Shown in pieces: positions 23,341 to 35,369 of a stretch of 64,000 nucleotides of DNA (within the stretch, counting starts at the first letter, position 1; each line of letters opens with the position of its first letter). The stretch is taken from the NCBI GenBank assembly GCA_032207245.1, contig CM063504.1:18864407-18928406 (forward strand), in the 5' to 3' direction. Source of the DNA: Pardosa pseudoannulata (lineage: Eukaryota; Arthropoda; Arachnida; Araneae; Lycosidae). The position numbers and the translations under genes were made by a program. Below the pieces are notes generated by a model. That model worked only from the letters and a program-made list of their open reading frames with translations, was not told the DNA's origin and made no database searches.

Positions 23341-24557
23341 AAAATTGATAGGTTGGGTGTAGAACACAATGATGGTAACACAATGTACATATATTTTGTG
23401 AGAAGGATTTAGTGTATCATTTATATGTGTTTTTAAATCCAAATTAGATTTTTCTCTCCGAAATTACGGAATATTTCAAAAAAAGTGTTATTTATTTCTT
23501 AAATATTATTATTTATTCAGAATGCACTTTTTCTCCTCTTAACCACATGAATAGATTTAGAGACATAAATGTATGTAGAGAATGAATATGTATTCACATT
23601 CTAATTTAAATAGAGAAGTAGTATTTTTCTTCTTGTGTTCTATATCTTCGAATTTAAAGTGGGTATAAACGTTGTAAAATTATTTTTATTTCCATCGCAG
23701 CTGCAGTGATGTTTATTTTGATAAATGTTTTACACGGAATTAAACCAGCTGTACTTTAATGTTTATTAGGGTGTATCCCTGAAAATCATGCAAATGATTT
23801 TACGTGATAAAATGTGTGTAAATGTATACAAAATGTGGTGTAAAATACATTACATTCTTGAATATAGTAGTAATTTACCAAATAAAAATGCAGTGAATAC
23901 TTAACGAAGCAGATATATTTAAGCGACTTATTGTCAAAAAGCAATTTGTTTAAGATAAGTAAAGCATTTCAAACGACTTCGTATATGAAAAGTCAGAAAA
24001 GATGTTGCCAAATAAGAAAAATATAAAAGAGAATAAAAAGATAACATGCCATTTCTATCAAGTTTAAGTGGTCTTTTTTTATATTCAAAAAGTCTCTTTT
24101 GACATTCGGAAGGGCAATAAACATGATAAGAAAGACGGAGAAATGGGAAAGTCATAAATCAGATAGACAAGCAGCTTTGGGTTAAAACAAATTTGCTTCC
24201 CAAGGCAATGAAAAAGAGTTTCACTATCAGCGTTATTATGATGGGAGCTTCTTCACATTAAATTACCCTTTATGAGATTGTTAGCGATATTAAAAGCTGC
24301 GTTTCAGTGTGTAAAAACCACATGAACTAGTCTTTAGAACAAAGCATAAAACAGAACAAAGGTTGATATGTTCAAAAAACAAAGCATCCTGTTTTCAAAG
24401 TAAAAACATCTCAATATCTATTATTTGATGTATCTTGCAAGAAAGTTATTTTTTAAATCTTAAAAAAATTTAACGCATATTATCTGCACTTATAGAGCTA
24501 TTCAGTGAACATACAAATGAGAATTAAGTAGAAACTGTATGACAGCTAAAAGTTTTA
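23341..24557. other. No gene seen
   Basis: AT-rich; scattered short frames only. No repeat family shared with the rest of the window was recognised. Confidence 0.5.
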
Positions 24558-24571
24558 ACAAATGAAATAAG

Positions 24572-24715
24572 GTTTGGTTTGGTTTGGGTTTGGAGCGCTA
24601 CGGTCTACTGTTTTAAGCACGAGGGCTAATGAGAACGGGACCAACTGTTTAAAGCCGATTCCGAACTGCTATAAACATCCATGCCACGGTGGGATTCGAA
24701 CACACCAACTTCGGT
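24572..24715 (-). mobile_element. SINE-A, 5'-truncated copy with perfect 14-bp target duplication
   Basis: It reads on the plus strand from GTTTGGTTTGGTTTGGGTTT through the body to the B-box complement (GGGATTCGAACACACC), and stops before the A-box. The flanks ACAAATGAAATAAG at 24558-24571 and 24716-24729 are identical. Loss of the tRNA-side end with intact 3' tail and target duplication indicates incomplete reverse transcription, not later deletion. Confidence 0.93.
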
Positions 24716-24975
24716 ACAAATGAAATAAGAATTTCGAGAAATTAAAAAAGAGAAAAAATAGTTAAATACGTTAATTTTTTTAAATTACACGTTTTTCTGG
24801 GTTGGTTCGTTCATTGGACAAGAAGAGAGAGAACGTTAAACTCTAAATTTTGCTACAAGATATTTGTCTTAAATAAAAGACTTTTCAAGATACTACTCTA
24901 GTTGTATTGGTTCATAAGCCATCATAAGCCAAAGATAACGAGGAATTTTAATAAAGGCTCAAATTACGATTAATA

Positions 24976-25139
24976 AGGGCCGATCTCACCAAAATCGTTA
25001 ACAGCTAACCACGATTAATCTCTGTTTAAACGGACAATTGCGTTCCACCATTGATTGAAGCCATGGGTTAATCGCGGTTAACCATTAAACTTTGGTGAGA
25101 ACTTTGGTTTGGTAACCGGACTTTGGTGAGACCGGCACT
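24976..25139. mobile_element. 164-bp MITE with 5-bp target duplication
   Basis: Terminal inverted repeats AGGGCCGATCTCACCAAAAT and AGTGCCGGTCTCACCAAAGT (right end reverse-complemented) are flanked by TAATA at 24971-24975 and 25140-25144. The interior is full of GGTTAACCGCGATTAA-like words on both strands, so the element can fold into a long hairpin. No coding capacity. Superfamily uncertain. Confidence 0.85.
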
Positions 25140-25144
25140 TAATA

Positions 25145-27136
25145 TGATGCAATTAATTAATCATCATTAATACTAATGAAAGACTGAGGTACTAAAATAA
25201 GTTTCATTGAACGACTTGTAACAATGTTTAAGGAAATTGTGTTAATCATTGGATTATCTGCTGCCGGAAGTGGTCGAACTTTATCTCTGCATAACTCATC
25301 GGTGATTTGGAAATTTTTCTAATAAATTTGTAAATTGAATGATCTAGTTCCAATTGTTTCCAGTTTATATATTGTAATACTAAATCAAGCAACTTTCGTG
25401 CATTTACTTAAATTGCACACAATGTTCCCTTCTGAAAAAAAAAAGTTATAGTGACTCTGCACATTAGAAACTACTAATTTAAAGTAATATGTATACTGAA
25501 ATGACATGTTAACCTATTTCTGATCTTGAATTGAGACAGCAATTATAGTATAAGATCAAATTGACATTTTAACTATTATTCATTTTATTAAAAAAATCAA
25601 TATTAGTTATTTTCACAGTTTATGAAATTGTTGTATGGTTTGACTTTTGGTGAGGGGAAGGTTATAGCTGGACAATGAGGGTTAAGAAACTAAGTTTTTT
25701 AATCCATTCGAAACAATGATATTTTATAATTACCGAAGCATGAAGGAATATATCATATGTATTTTCTTTTCGTTTGCTACTTATTCATTTAACTGGTGGC
25801 AACACGAAAAAGACAACTGTGGCGACGTGTTCTGAATCCGTAATGAGAATGATTACTGAATTAATGAGAACAATTACATTTTTTCAATTATATCAATCAT
25901 ACCACTCATCATACTCTGTTATATTTCCAATCATTCAACTTCTTACATTATCGATCATGTCTTTGACAGATGTATATAGAGAAGGGTGAAAGGAATTCTA
26001 GAAAATATTTTTAATATTCCTCTCGTATTGCTTATTCAAAAGATGTATTTCGTTCATTTAGATTGCTTTTATTATGTTTCTCTCTTGTAAAGCATTTATC
26101 GCATAAAGGATTTATAAACTGAGTTTGTGGGGCTAAAAATAAATGTTTAGTTTTTTAATGTTCTTTTCATCTCATTCTTAAACTCTTTTCCGAAAATAAA
26201 AAATGCTAACATTTTAATTTCAAATACATTTATTCAGTTACTTTGTTTTGAATTGTTCAAAATTGTTTTATTCAACACATTTCTGGAAACCGTAACAAAA
26301 GCTGAATCTAAGTTCATTTTTGTCAAATAAACTGGAAGTGTAAACATTTGTATCGTATTCTGGCAAAATTTAAACTTTTTTTGATCATTTTTCATAATTT
26401 GATAACTTCTAAAATGTCTTTCATTATTTTAATTTACAACTAATTCATTTGATTTAATTATTTTTATTGTAATTATTTTATATAAATTAAAGCTAAAAAT
26501 ATTAACCCCAAAGCCTTATTCGAGATTAAAGATTGTTTAAAAACTATATTGTGCATATATGACTTACTTAACTTTGAAAAGAATAGGGTGGTTAATAAAC
26601 GTTTAATTTAATAATAGAAGACTTCAGAGTTTTCATTTAAAAGTACATAGTACCTTCCGAGATGAAAAATCTTCCTTTTAACAACCAATTTTTGATTCAA
26701 TATAAAATAATGTCCTGTTCTGTCTAGAATAAATTTTTTCTGCACCATAAATAAGTGCCTAATTAAAAAACTATTGTATAGTTTTGTTTTATAGTGTAAT
26801 ATATTTCTTAAAAAATATAGGATGTGCAAGCCAAAAGAAAAAAATAGCCAACTTATCCATGTAATAACTTTTGAAGCTGTAAATTAGAAACTAATTTTCT
26901 ATATCATATAGAAATTTTATTCTGTGATCCTCAATAAAACTAGCGACATATTTTATATTATTTCGTTATAAAAGATTTTTTTAATTTCAATTTGTCAGCA
27001 GATTTTAATTATTTTTCAACTTAAACTGCTTAATACATTCTATTAAAGTTTTGGTTTGTAGAGTGAAACGGATATTTTACTGCAATTCTATATAAAAATT
27101 TAGCTTCTAATATAATACATACTTCAACAGTTATCT
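25145..27136. other. No gene seen
   Basis: About 2 kb of AT-rich sequence. The 71-codon frame at 25774 has no recognisable domain. The segment 26830-26960 shares loose wording (AACTTTTGAAG..GTAAATTAGAAACTAA) with 37006-37040 and may be an old dispersed repeat. Confidence 0.5.
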
Positions 27137-27535
27137 TTCCGATAAGTTTTTTTAAAGTTTTTCTTTTTGTGTATGTTTCATATCATTTAAAAATATTCAA
27201 CTCAAAATGACAAAACTAAATATTTTATCAGTATTTAAAGTTAGAACGTTAAGTATTTGTATTCGCTTTATAATGAGTTTTTACAATGCTTTATTTTATA
27301 ATGCATCTGAAAAATGCTGCTAAAATGAAAATTCTAATATTTCCGATAAATTTATTTAAAGTTTTTCTTTTTGTGTATAATTCATATTATTTAAAAAAAT
27401 ATTCTACTCAAAATGACAAAACTAAATATTTTATTGGTATTAAAAGTTCGTTAAGCACTTGTATTCGCTTTATAATGATTTTATATAATGCTTTATTTTA
27501 TAATGCATCTGAAAAATGCTGTTAAAATAAAAATT
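27137..27535. repeat. Two-unit tandem duplication, ~204-bp unit
   Basis: TTCCGATAA..TT starts both units (27137 and 27341). Shared blocks are AAAGTTTTTCTTTTTGTGTA, CTCAAAATGACAAAACTAAA, GTATTCGCTTTATAATGA and TTATAATGCATCTGAAAAAT. The frame annotated as open over part of it is caused by the duplication. Confidence 0.92.
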
Positions 27536-29639
27536 TATTATTAATTTTAATTCTAAAAATGATCTACACTTAAATAAATTTTGATATTTGAGACATTCGG
27601 ACTATTCCAATTTCGAGTATCAAAGCAATGAAGAATTTACTTCCAAGTCACTCATATGAATGAAAAATTACACGTTTTCATAATTAAAGCTTTTTAAATG
27701 TTTTTAAATAAGATTTTCATACAACATAAATTTATTAAGTATTTATGCTCGTCTTTCAGCATTAATGCTAATTATATTTGTATACAAAATTTATAAGAAG
27801 GTTACAGACAAATCTAATTCTATACTAGTAATATAAAAAAAAATTATTGTTATTGTGATAATTTTTACTTGAATATCTCAAAACATATATTTCACCTTCT
27901 AAAATTTCCCCTAAACAGTAATTATTTTTTTTTTAATTTCAAACGTTTAAAGATTATTTTTATGTAATTCGAACTTTTTATGCACATTTTCCTAGAATTT
28001 TACTTAAAGTAAAAATACATCTAGATAACGAAAACACGCTCTGAAAACGGAAAGTAACTTTTAGCAAAATTTTTTAATTTATAAATTTCTGTAACAATTC
28101 CCTCTATCTATTTAATTTATCTTCAAATATTTACTAAAGTGATGCCTGTTTGATGAGACTAAACTTCTAAATAGTACCTGATAATAAAACACAATAACTG
28201 GTAGCTTGGATCAAGAGGTTAACAACTTTGCAAAAGCTCGCGTTAGATTGTGAAGCTGATTGAAGACCCTGATAATGCATGTAATTCATTAGCAGCTGTT
28301 CGAAATTAATAGCTTACAGCTTTCGCAGAGGAAGAATCTTAGATGTTATTATTCTTGCATGATCATGTACTTGACAGATTTAGATTATTATATGGCGGTT
28401 GATGATATAAATATTATACTCCAGAAAATTGGCAGCTGTTTCCCGTGTACTATGTTCTCTTTATTTTTCTTAAAATTTACTCGCTTAAGTACTTGTAAAA
28501 TGTATCATCTTTACATGCACTGTTTCAGTGTTTCATTATTTCTTTTAGTGTTTAATACTTTTAACTAAAAACTGCTTTACGAAATTAATATAAAGGTTTA
28601 TGATTGTAAAATTTATCTAGGTATAAAATTTTATTCAATAGTTTAATGATCCAAAATTTTAAACGATAACTTTGCGAAAAGTGCAGGTGAATTTCATATA
28701 ATTATTTTAAATAAAAATAAATCCACTACATTTACGGAAATAATTATATATTTAGGCGTACACGCACTGTACATACTATCACTGAGAATTTCTTCTAGAT
28801 ATTTTTTATAGCTTTTTATAAATTTGAGTTTTCTTGGAGAGCTTTTTATAAATAAATTATTTATAAAATGTTTAATTGGTATGAAAACTATCCAAGTATA
28901 AAATTATAAGTTTCAAATGAAAGTCATAGTGGTAATTTTTTTCCTTAATTTTAAATGGTGGATTTAATCAAATATTTTTTAAAGCAAAATAATACTACAA
29001 ATATCCTACTTTTCCTTTCTATTACACTACAACATGTATTTTTTCTTTTTGAATTAACAGGACAAATGTATGCGTACAAATATATTAATTACAATAAAAT
29101 TATCTACTGTAATGATCATTCATAACTTTCATTAAATTGAAAATTTTCTTTCTTAACAGACTCCTTAAATTTTTGTTTATTTTATGTCTTATACTAAAGA
29201 TTTTATTGCTTGCACACTTAATACAGGGAATTTTTACGTTTTAAATTTTATTGAGTAGTCTTCAATTGAGAAAGTAAGTTCACATCTAAACCCAAATCAT
29301 AAGTAAGGAGAGAAAAAAAACTAAAAAAAAAACATTTAGACTTTGTAATTTCAAGAGGCTTGGTGGAAGGTTTTATATGAAGAGAAACTATAACCTCTAA
29401 TAATATATATTTAAATGAACTAGTTTTTTATTGTGGATTTAGGGGCTAAAAAATTTTCTTCTATGCTACTCAATATTGTTTTATAAATCAAATCTACTAC
29501 TATAAAGAATCAGCATTAGTCTCTAGACCTTTAATCAGTTTTCTGGGATAACTTCAAAGTAACTAGCTTTAAAAAAACTCTACTAAATCTTTTATAATAC
29601 ATGTATCAGAGAATTAAATATTTGTTGTTTGGCTTGATT
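27536..29639. other. No gene seen; possible regulatory patch near 28.2-28.4 kb
   Basis: Mostly AT-rich. About 28195-28345 is of mixed composition and holds an E-box-like CAGCTG beside TAATTCATTAGC and GAAATTAATAGC homeodomain-like words. That is consistent with, but far from proof of, a conserved enhancer. A small duplication around AGCTTTTTATAAAT lies at 28808-28856. Confidence 0.4.
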
Positions 29640-29909
29640 GAATGGATGAATGAATTTTTGATTTTGATGCCACTTAATAATATTTTGGAGTATAAATAAA
29701 ATAATATGGTTCGTAAAGTAATCCTATCATTGAGTAAGGTTTTGGGAGACAGTTTTGAATCCCCTAGGATTTTTTTTTTCATTCTTATCCTAACTGAACC
29801 GTAATCTTGAATATAGAATAATACTTTAGGGTTATTTTCATCTAGAAGACACAACAGTTTTCTCCTGTATCAGAAATCTAATAAAAACATTTGCTTCTAT
29901 AATAGATCC

Positions 29910-29978
29910 TCGTAGTAAGTCCCGGTCTCATTAAAATCGTGTTGCAAAAAGTAGACCGTAGTGCTCCCAACCAACCAA
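29910..29978 (+). mobile_element. SINE-A, 69-bp 5'-truncated copy with target duplication
   Basis: It starts just before GTCCCGGTCTCATT and runs to a CCAACCAACCAA tail. The flanks TCTATAATAGATCC (29896-29909) and TCTATAAAAGATCC (29979-29992) form a 14-bp target duplication with one mismatch. Confidence 0.92.
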
Positions 29979-30036
29979 TCTATAAAAGATCCCGCTATCT
30001 TCAGTTTTGTCTCTCATTTCTCTGCCATAAGTTTTG

Positions 30037-30219
30037 GCCTAACGATGGCCGAATGGTTAGAATGCTGGCCTTTGGAACCGGAGTTCGTGGGTTTGAATCC
30101 CACAATGGCAGGGATGTTCATAGCCGTTCGGAATCGGCTTTAAGCAGTAGGTCCCGGTCTCATTTAGCTCTCGTGTTGCAAAAAGTAGACCGTAGCGCTC
30201 CAAACCAAAACCAAACCAA
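30037..30219 (+). mobile_element. SINE-A, full-length copy with perfect 13-bp target duplication
   Basis: Complete A-box (GATGGCCGAATGGTTAG), B-box (GGGTTTGAATCCC), conserved body and CCAAACCAAAACCAAACCAA tail. The flanks GCCATAAGTTTTG at 30024-30036 and 30220-30232 are identical. It is the cleanest insertion in the window and a good reference copy. The overlapping small open frames are SINE translations. Confidence 0.95.
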
Positions 30220-30639
30220 GCCATAAGTTTTGTCTCAAGATAAAGATTCTAGATTTAAAATCAACTCACAAATTTAATTGTTTCGCTGGTTTGAATGAAT
30301 GAATTTTTGACTTCGATGCTGCCAAGAGTATCCTAAAATACATAAAATATACAGTTCGTAAAGAATCGAAATTATCTTTTCATTCAGAAATTTTAAAACT
30401 TCGACAGTTTTGAAGCAAGAAGTTTACAAGAAGGAAACTCTAAATGCAGATTAATACTTTTGTCTTATCTACTGGTAGATATTGAGACACAATTGCTCTC
30501 TGTTACCACAGAAACCCTCAACATTTGTTTCTATAATAGATCACGATTTGACAATTAACTTTTGCAACTTACCCCCCAGGTAGAGATTCCAGATTTAAAG
30601 CTAATAAATCACCAAGCTATTTTTGAAAGGGGATACTAA

Positions 30640-31100
30640 ATACCTACCACGTCTGTAGCAGAATGGGTTCGATCCATATTCGGATGTCGTCAAGAGGTTC
30701 GCGGCAACCCCCTGACAAAGAATGCAGCATCGTTCGCAAGGGACCCTTTCTCCGGGTCTAACACTTAGAACGTCTTTATGTGTTTGCCTGTTGAGTGGTC
30801 TATCTTGTTCGTGGCCCGCCTAGCGTGAAAAATCCGCCGGCAAGTGTAGCGTGATTTTTCCCGGGCCCGAGTCGGCCACGGTCGGCCGAGCCGAAAAACG
30901 ATTCTCCGCGCAACAGGGGTGGCCCCCTCCGTCAAGTCGCTCGTGTTAATGCGGATTCTCGGCGACACATAGGGAAAAAGGTGGAACTAAGAAATCGAGG
31001 ACAGTTTTCTGACTATTGTATGCAGACGAACCGGCGGAGAACGGAAATTAGTAATTGAGGGACATTTTGCATTGAAACTTAGACGTGGTATTATGAAGGT
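30640..31100. other. GC-rich, CpG-rich island of unknown origin
   Basis: Base composition changes sharply from the AT-rich surroundings. CGCCGG, CCCGGGCCCGAG and GTCGGCCACGGTCGGCCGAG are packed between about 30660 and 31050. GCGTGAAAAATCCGCC and GCGTGATTTTTCCCGG form a near-inverted pair at about 30823-30862. A 67-codon minus-strand frame exists but has low complexity (Arg-rich from CG content) and no known domain. Candidates are a CpG-island promoter, an unrepresented transposon fragment, or an exon in another frame. Confidence 0.5.
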
Positions 31101-31551
31101 TAAAAAAAGAAATACGACGTAATGTATACATAGCTGACCCCGTGAACAGATTATTCATCTACAATACATAGATGAATGGGTTTTTTTTATGTTTTTTTAA
31201 GTAATGCTCGGGTCCATATAAAGATAAATAGTCAAGGTAAATCATCAAGAAACGATTTGATCTCCTTTTGTTAGAATAGACTACGCTGCAATTGATCTCA
31301 AAACTACCCTTGAAGTCCGTGAAAGTATTTGTTATGTACAGTTTGTGTTCTTAGTAATACTTTATCATTTTAAGGACATTGTATTAGTTAAACAATCGTG
31401 ATGTTTTAACCTAAGGTAAATATTTATGTACACATGTATTTCATGATTTCCCAAACTAATAGATTTAAGATAGTCGCCTTTATACCAATATTTAAAAATG
31501 AAATAGCACTGTTTTAATAGCTCGTACCTTTAATAACCATCGAATTATTGA
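31101..31551. other. No gene seen
   Basis: A small hairpin ATTCATCTA...TAGATGAAT lies near 31151-31175. Otherwise AT-rich and featureless. Confidence 0.5.
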
Positions 31552-31722
31552 GGGATGAATGGGTAGGGAGCTGCTCTTCCGTACCGGAGTTCCCGGGTTC
31601 GAATCCCTCTGAAAACATCAGTGTTCATAGAGGTTTTTTCAGGATTGGCTTTAAGCAGTAGATTCCGATCTTATTAGCCTTCGTTTATCAAAATAGTAGA
31701 TCGTAGCCTCTTCAACCAACCC
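31552..31722 (+). mobile_element. SINE-A, diverged full-length copy
   Basis: A decayed A-box (GGATGAATGGGTAGGGAG) is followed by a perfect B-box (GGGTTCGAATCCC) and by body remnants: GATTGGCTTTAAGCAGTAGA, TTATTAGCCTTCG and AGTAGATCGTAGC. The tail is CAACCAACC. No clear target duplication, consistent with an older insertion. Confidence 0.85.
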
Positions 31723-33556
31723 TTGAACTCTTTAAACTATACTATAAATAATTTCGAAAGTTGTTTCTTTAATCCTTCACTCCCCAAATTAGTTTGCCTC
31801 ATTCCCAGTAATCTGACCCAAATTAATGTTTGTAAAATTTCTTGCCGACCTGCAGAATTTAACTAATTTAAACAGGTGTGAGCAATATTTCTTAAATATA
31901 CAAACCGTGTCGAACTTCAGTTGACATTGTATTTACAGAGAAAGATAGATGGTATCGAGCCACACTCAACTTGAAGCTTAAATTATCAAGGGGGCAAAAA
32001 TGTTTTCGGCAAGTAAAATTGTAGAAATTCAGGCTACTGTCAGTCTACATACTTGTGTATAACTGAAATTCAAAATTAACATAATTTTTAACTAGAGACT
32101 CAGTGTTATATTTTCCAACATTTTGATATAAAATATGCATACATTGGTTTATAAATTTGTTTTGCATCACAGGGTAAAAAGACAGGTTTTTTTTTAACAA
32201 TGAAAAGTTTTGCTGTATTTTTTAGTGCGAATAAAAAAACTTTCCACCAAATTTTGGTCGGACATTATGATATATGAAAAGTCAATCTTCATGCTTTAAT
32301 CAACTCATATTTTACCAAATTAAAAAATAATTTTTACACAAATAATTAATTTTACAGAATAATAAGACAAAATTTTTGCCAGCAATAACTTTTTAGGCTT
32401 ATTCTTGTTGAATTTGAAAAAATGTTTAATATGTATGTTGCAAAAAATATTCAAATTAATTAAAACAAATCATGAGGACGTAAAAATTACTTAAAGTCAA
32501 AAATCGCAAAAAATAAAAAATTTTGAAAATTTTGCTAAAATGTTATAAATATAACATATTACACTTGAAATTTGACAGAAAGAAAAACAAGTGGTATTTT
32601 TTTTTTTTTTTTTTGTAAAATTACAATAAAGGTCAACTGTCCTATATAAAAAACGATGGTCAAATATGGGTTAAAAGTACTGAAAATGCCGTATAAACAA
32701 TCAATTCACATACCTACAACAGCTTCTTAAATTGTGGCTCCTGACTCCAACTGGTGTCACAAGACCTACAGCTGGGGTCGTCAAAAATTTTAGCAGTTTT
32801 GATATTTCTCTAACTTATTATAATAGTTAAAATATATTTTCACGCAATTTATGTGAAAATAGATAGACAATACAGAAAAACAAAAAACAAAATTGTTACG
32901 AAACCTTTTTTTATAATAGAATTTTTTAAATAATAATTTTTTATAATAGCAATATTTTTAAGTTTGACTTATTTAAAATTTTTACTTGTTCTGTGACTAA
33001 AAATTAGTATAATAATAACAATAGTATTTTTACAGTGCAACTGAAGAAACACAGAGTTTACACGTGTGTCGGATTTATGTGAATCAAATGGTGTCCAACA
33101 AAATTTTCATAAATATTATGGGGTATTCACACCAAAATATTTAAAACCAAAATGTTTAAATCTGCTATATAATATTCCTCGAAAGTACTTCCTTATATTT
33201 TCTTAACATAATACGTAAAACGAACAAAATGCCTAACGGCATTTTCTACCGTATGTAAGAGTCATTTTCTAGGATTTAATGTACTCTCTGTCACTTCCAG
33301 AACTAGAAATATTATATAAAAGGGGAATAATAGATACGAATAGCAAAGTCTTAAATAACCAACACAGCGGAACGTTCTTTGATGTTTCAACTCTACTTGG
33401 CTGATAACTATTTTTAAGATAAAAATTTACCAAATAAATATACCAATTAGGAACGATGATTTGGATATTTAAGAGGAACACTCTTATAAATTCTTAAACT
33501 TTAATTTCTGATTTTTACAACCGGAGATTTATAAAATATCTGTGAAAGCTTTATAA
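31723..33556. other. No gene seen
   Basis: Very AT-rich, with a T run of about 18 near 32598. The short minus-strand frame near 33.3-33.5 kb shows no domain. Confidence 0.5.
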
Positions 33557-34138
33557 TTAACCCTCTGACTGCTCAATTTGTAAACCATAATCGCTTCAAA
33601 AATTGTACATTTTTTATCATATTTTAAATCTTTAAATATTGGAGAAATGAAATATATATTTTTTCTCTCTAGAAATGATTTTATAGAAAGATTTTATCAT
33701 GAGAAATTAATCTATTAGAAAAATAAATTTCAAGTTTTATAACAAAAGTGTTTTTTTTTATAAATTTCAATTGAATTACAGTTAATTTCTATTTATTGAA
33801 TTAAATGCTAGTATCTAGTCCTGAATATCGTGTTGCAATTATCTGTTATTTCTCATGACCATGCGTTACAGAAGTGCTGGCTTAGAAGGCCTGACCCAAG
33901 AAAGCCAGACAAGAGAGCTCCAGAGAGATGTCTATGTATTATATGATATAACTATAGTTATGTTATCCAATATAACTATAGTTATATTCATATTATTCTA
34001 GTTAATACATAATTAAACGTCTAATACTGCATACAATATATTTCACTGGTTAAACGGTAAAAAGGCGGGATGTGCTCCTCAAGAAATTAAGGAAACAAAT
34101 GACCGCGAATATAGCGGGATGAACAGCCAGGGGGTTAA
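33557..34138. mobile_element. piggyBac-type MITE, 582 bp
   Basis: TTAA at both borders (33557 and 34135). The inverted termini are TTAACCCTCTGACTGCTCAA on the left and TTAACCCCCTGGCTGTTCAT as the reverse complement of the right. No transposase homology is visible. Internally ATAACTATAGTTAT, a 14-bp palindrome, occurs at 33947 and 33972. Its terminus is close to that of the element at 5671, so related transposase could have mobilised it. Confidence 0.8.
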
Positions 34139-34685
34139 GGTATTAACTCTTCTTGAAAACAAATAAGGACTTCAACATTCTTTCACGAGATAGAAGACAT
34201 AATCTAAATAAATAATAAGCTTTTTTTTATTCTAACTTATGTTTTTATTTATAACACAATTATGATGTTATTTAAGATTTATATTGAAACAGTTTTAAGT
34301 AAATGTTTAATACTTATTTGATTTTTATAAAACAATGTCAGATCTGAAAATTTCTTTTTGTTCTCAGATTTTCTATCAAATGTTCTATTCATATGCACTC
34401 TTTGGAATAAAATGAAAGTGATTATATTCTACGAATTTTTTTTTACTGTATAATCTTCAAATAATTAACAAATATAACAAATATACACAAGTTACAGTCT
34501 ATTATATATCCTCAAACTTTTGTATAATCAGCGTCCTTGCTGAATCTAAATGTCTCCAAAGTACACTGTAAAACACCAAGTACATTGATTATATATAGAT
34601 TACTTAAAAATAAATGGCACGCATCATAATAGGTTACCTAAAATTTCTCGCTGCCTTTCAGTATTGGTGTCTGTTTATTTCATTG
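34139..34685. other. No gene seen
   Basis: AT-rich without recognised repeats; only homopolymer T and A runs stand out. Confidence 0.5.
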
Positions 34686-34780
34686 ATGTTTGTAGTCTTT
34701 TGGAATCGGCTTTAGACGTAAATGCCATTTTCATTAACCCTTGTTTAACAAACAAGAGACTGTAGTGCTGTCAGCCTGCC
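34686..34780 (+). mobile_element. SINE-A, diverged fragment
   Basis: It retains TTTGGAATCGGCTTTAGACG, ATTTTCATTAACCCTTG and GAGACTGTAGTGCTG from the SINE-A body. The tRNA-like head is missing and the tail is degraded. This is an old copy. Confidence 0.7.
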
Positions 34781-35369
34781 ACATAGAAATTAAACAGTGA
34801 TTAGTAAAATTTATGAATCAATAGAGTGAGTGACTATGTTGATTACTTCACATGTTCTTCAATAGTAAAATTACACTCATACAACTAGCCTTACTTCTCT
34901 TCTATTGTAACCGATCAAAAATTCGACTTCAAAATTTTAATGTATCTTCCCCTTTTAGACCCCTATCCGAATATACCATTTTTGGAATAATGTCTTCTGT
35001 ATGTGTAAATATGATAAAGTACGTTTTTATTTTGTGAAACTTGATTTGAAATACATATTTATGAATATACATATTTCTATCAAATTTGGAGTTATTTTCG
35101 GTAATTGGAGGTAGCAGTTTAATTGCAAGTCGAAGTTACTGGATGGCTACATCCGGTTACTATGCGGTTAAAATTTGATTGTAACTATGTATGTTCGTTA
35201 ATCTTCTCACAAACGACTGGACGTCTAAAGGTGCCGAAGATACCAAAAGATAGGAAAAAAAATCTAAGGAAGCCATTTTGGCCCTTCATATTCCAATTAG
35301 TTAATTGAAATCACATTGAAAAACCTTTTAATTTGAGATAATTCACCCCCATTCGTATAATCCCAATGT
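34781..35369. other. No gene seen
   Basis: Two 61-codon plus-strand frames (34852 and 35123) have no recognisable domain. Nothing else supports coding. Confidence 0.45.

Larger units (their letters stand above)
29640..30615. repeat. Diverged tandem duplication invaded by two SINE-A copies
   Basis: GAATGAATTTTTGATTTTGATGCC-like wording near 29648 recurs near 30297. ACATTTGCTTCTATAATAGA near 29887 recurs as ACATTTGTTTCTATAATAGA near 30521, and GATTCTAGATTTAAA near 30243 as GATTCCAGATTTAAA near 30582. Subtracting the two SINE insertions in the first unit brings both units to roughly 330-370 bp. The SINEs therefore arrived after the duplication, and only in unit 1. Confidence 0.75.

Noticed and set aside
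26505..26594. Short TTAA-bounded element (TTAACCCC ... GGTTAA)
   Set aside because: The ends do not form an inverted repeat beyond a few bases and the length is implausibly short.
29939..30226. 95-codon frame resembling predicted spider proteins
   Set aside because: It is a translation through two SINE-A copies; such peptides recur because the repeat does.
30765..30968. 67-codon Arg-rich minus-strand frame in the CpG island
   Set aside because: The absence of stops follows from GC richness, and the composition is low-complexity with no family match.
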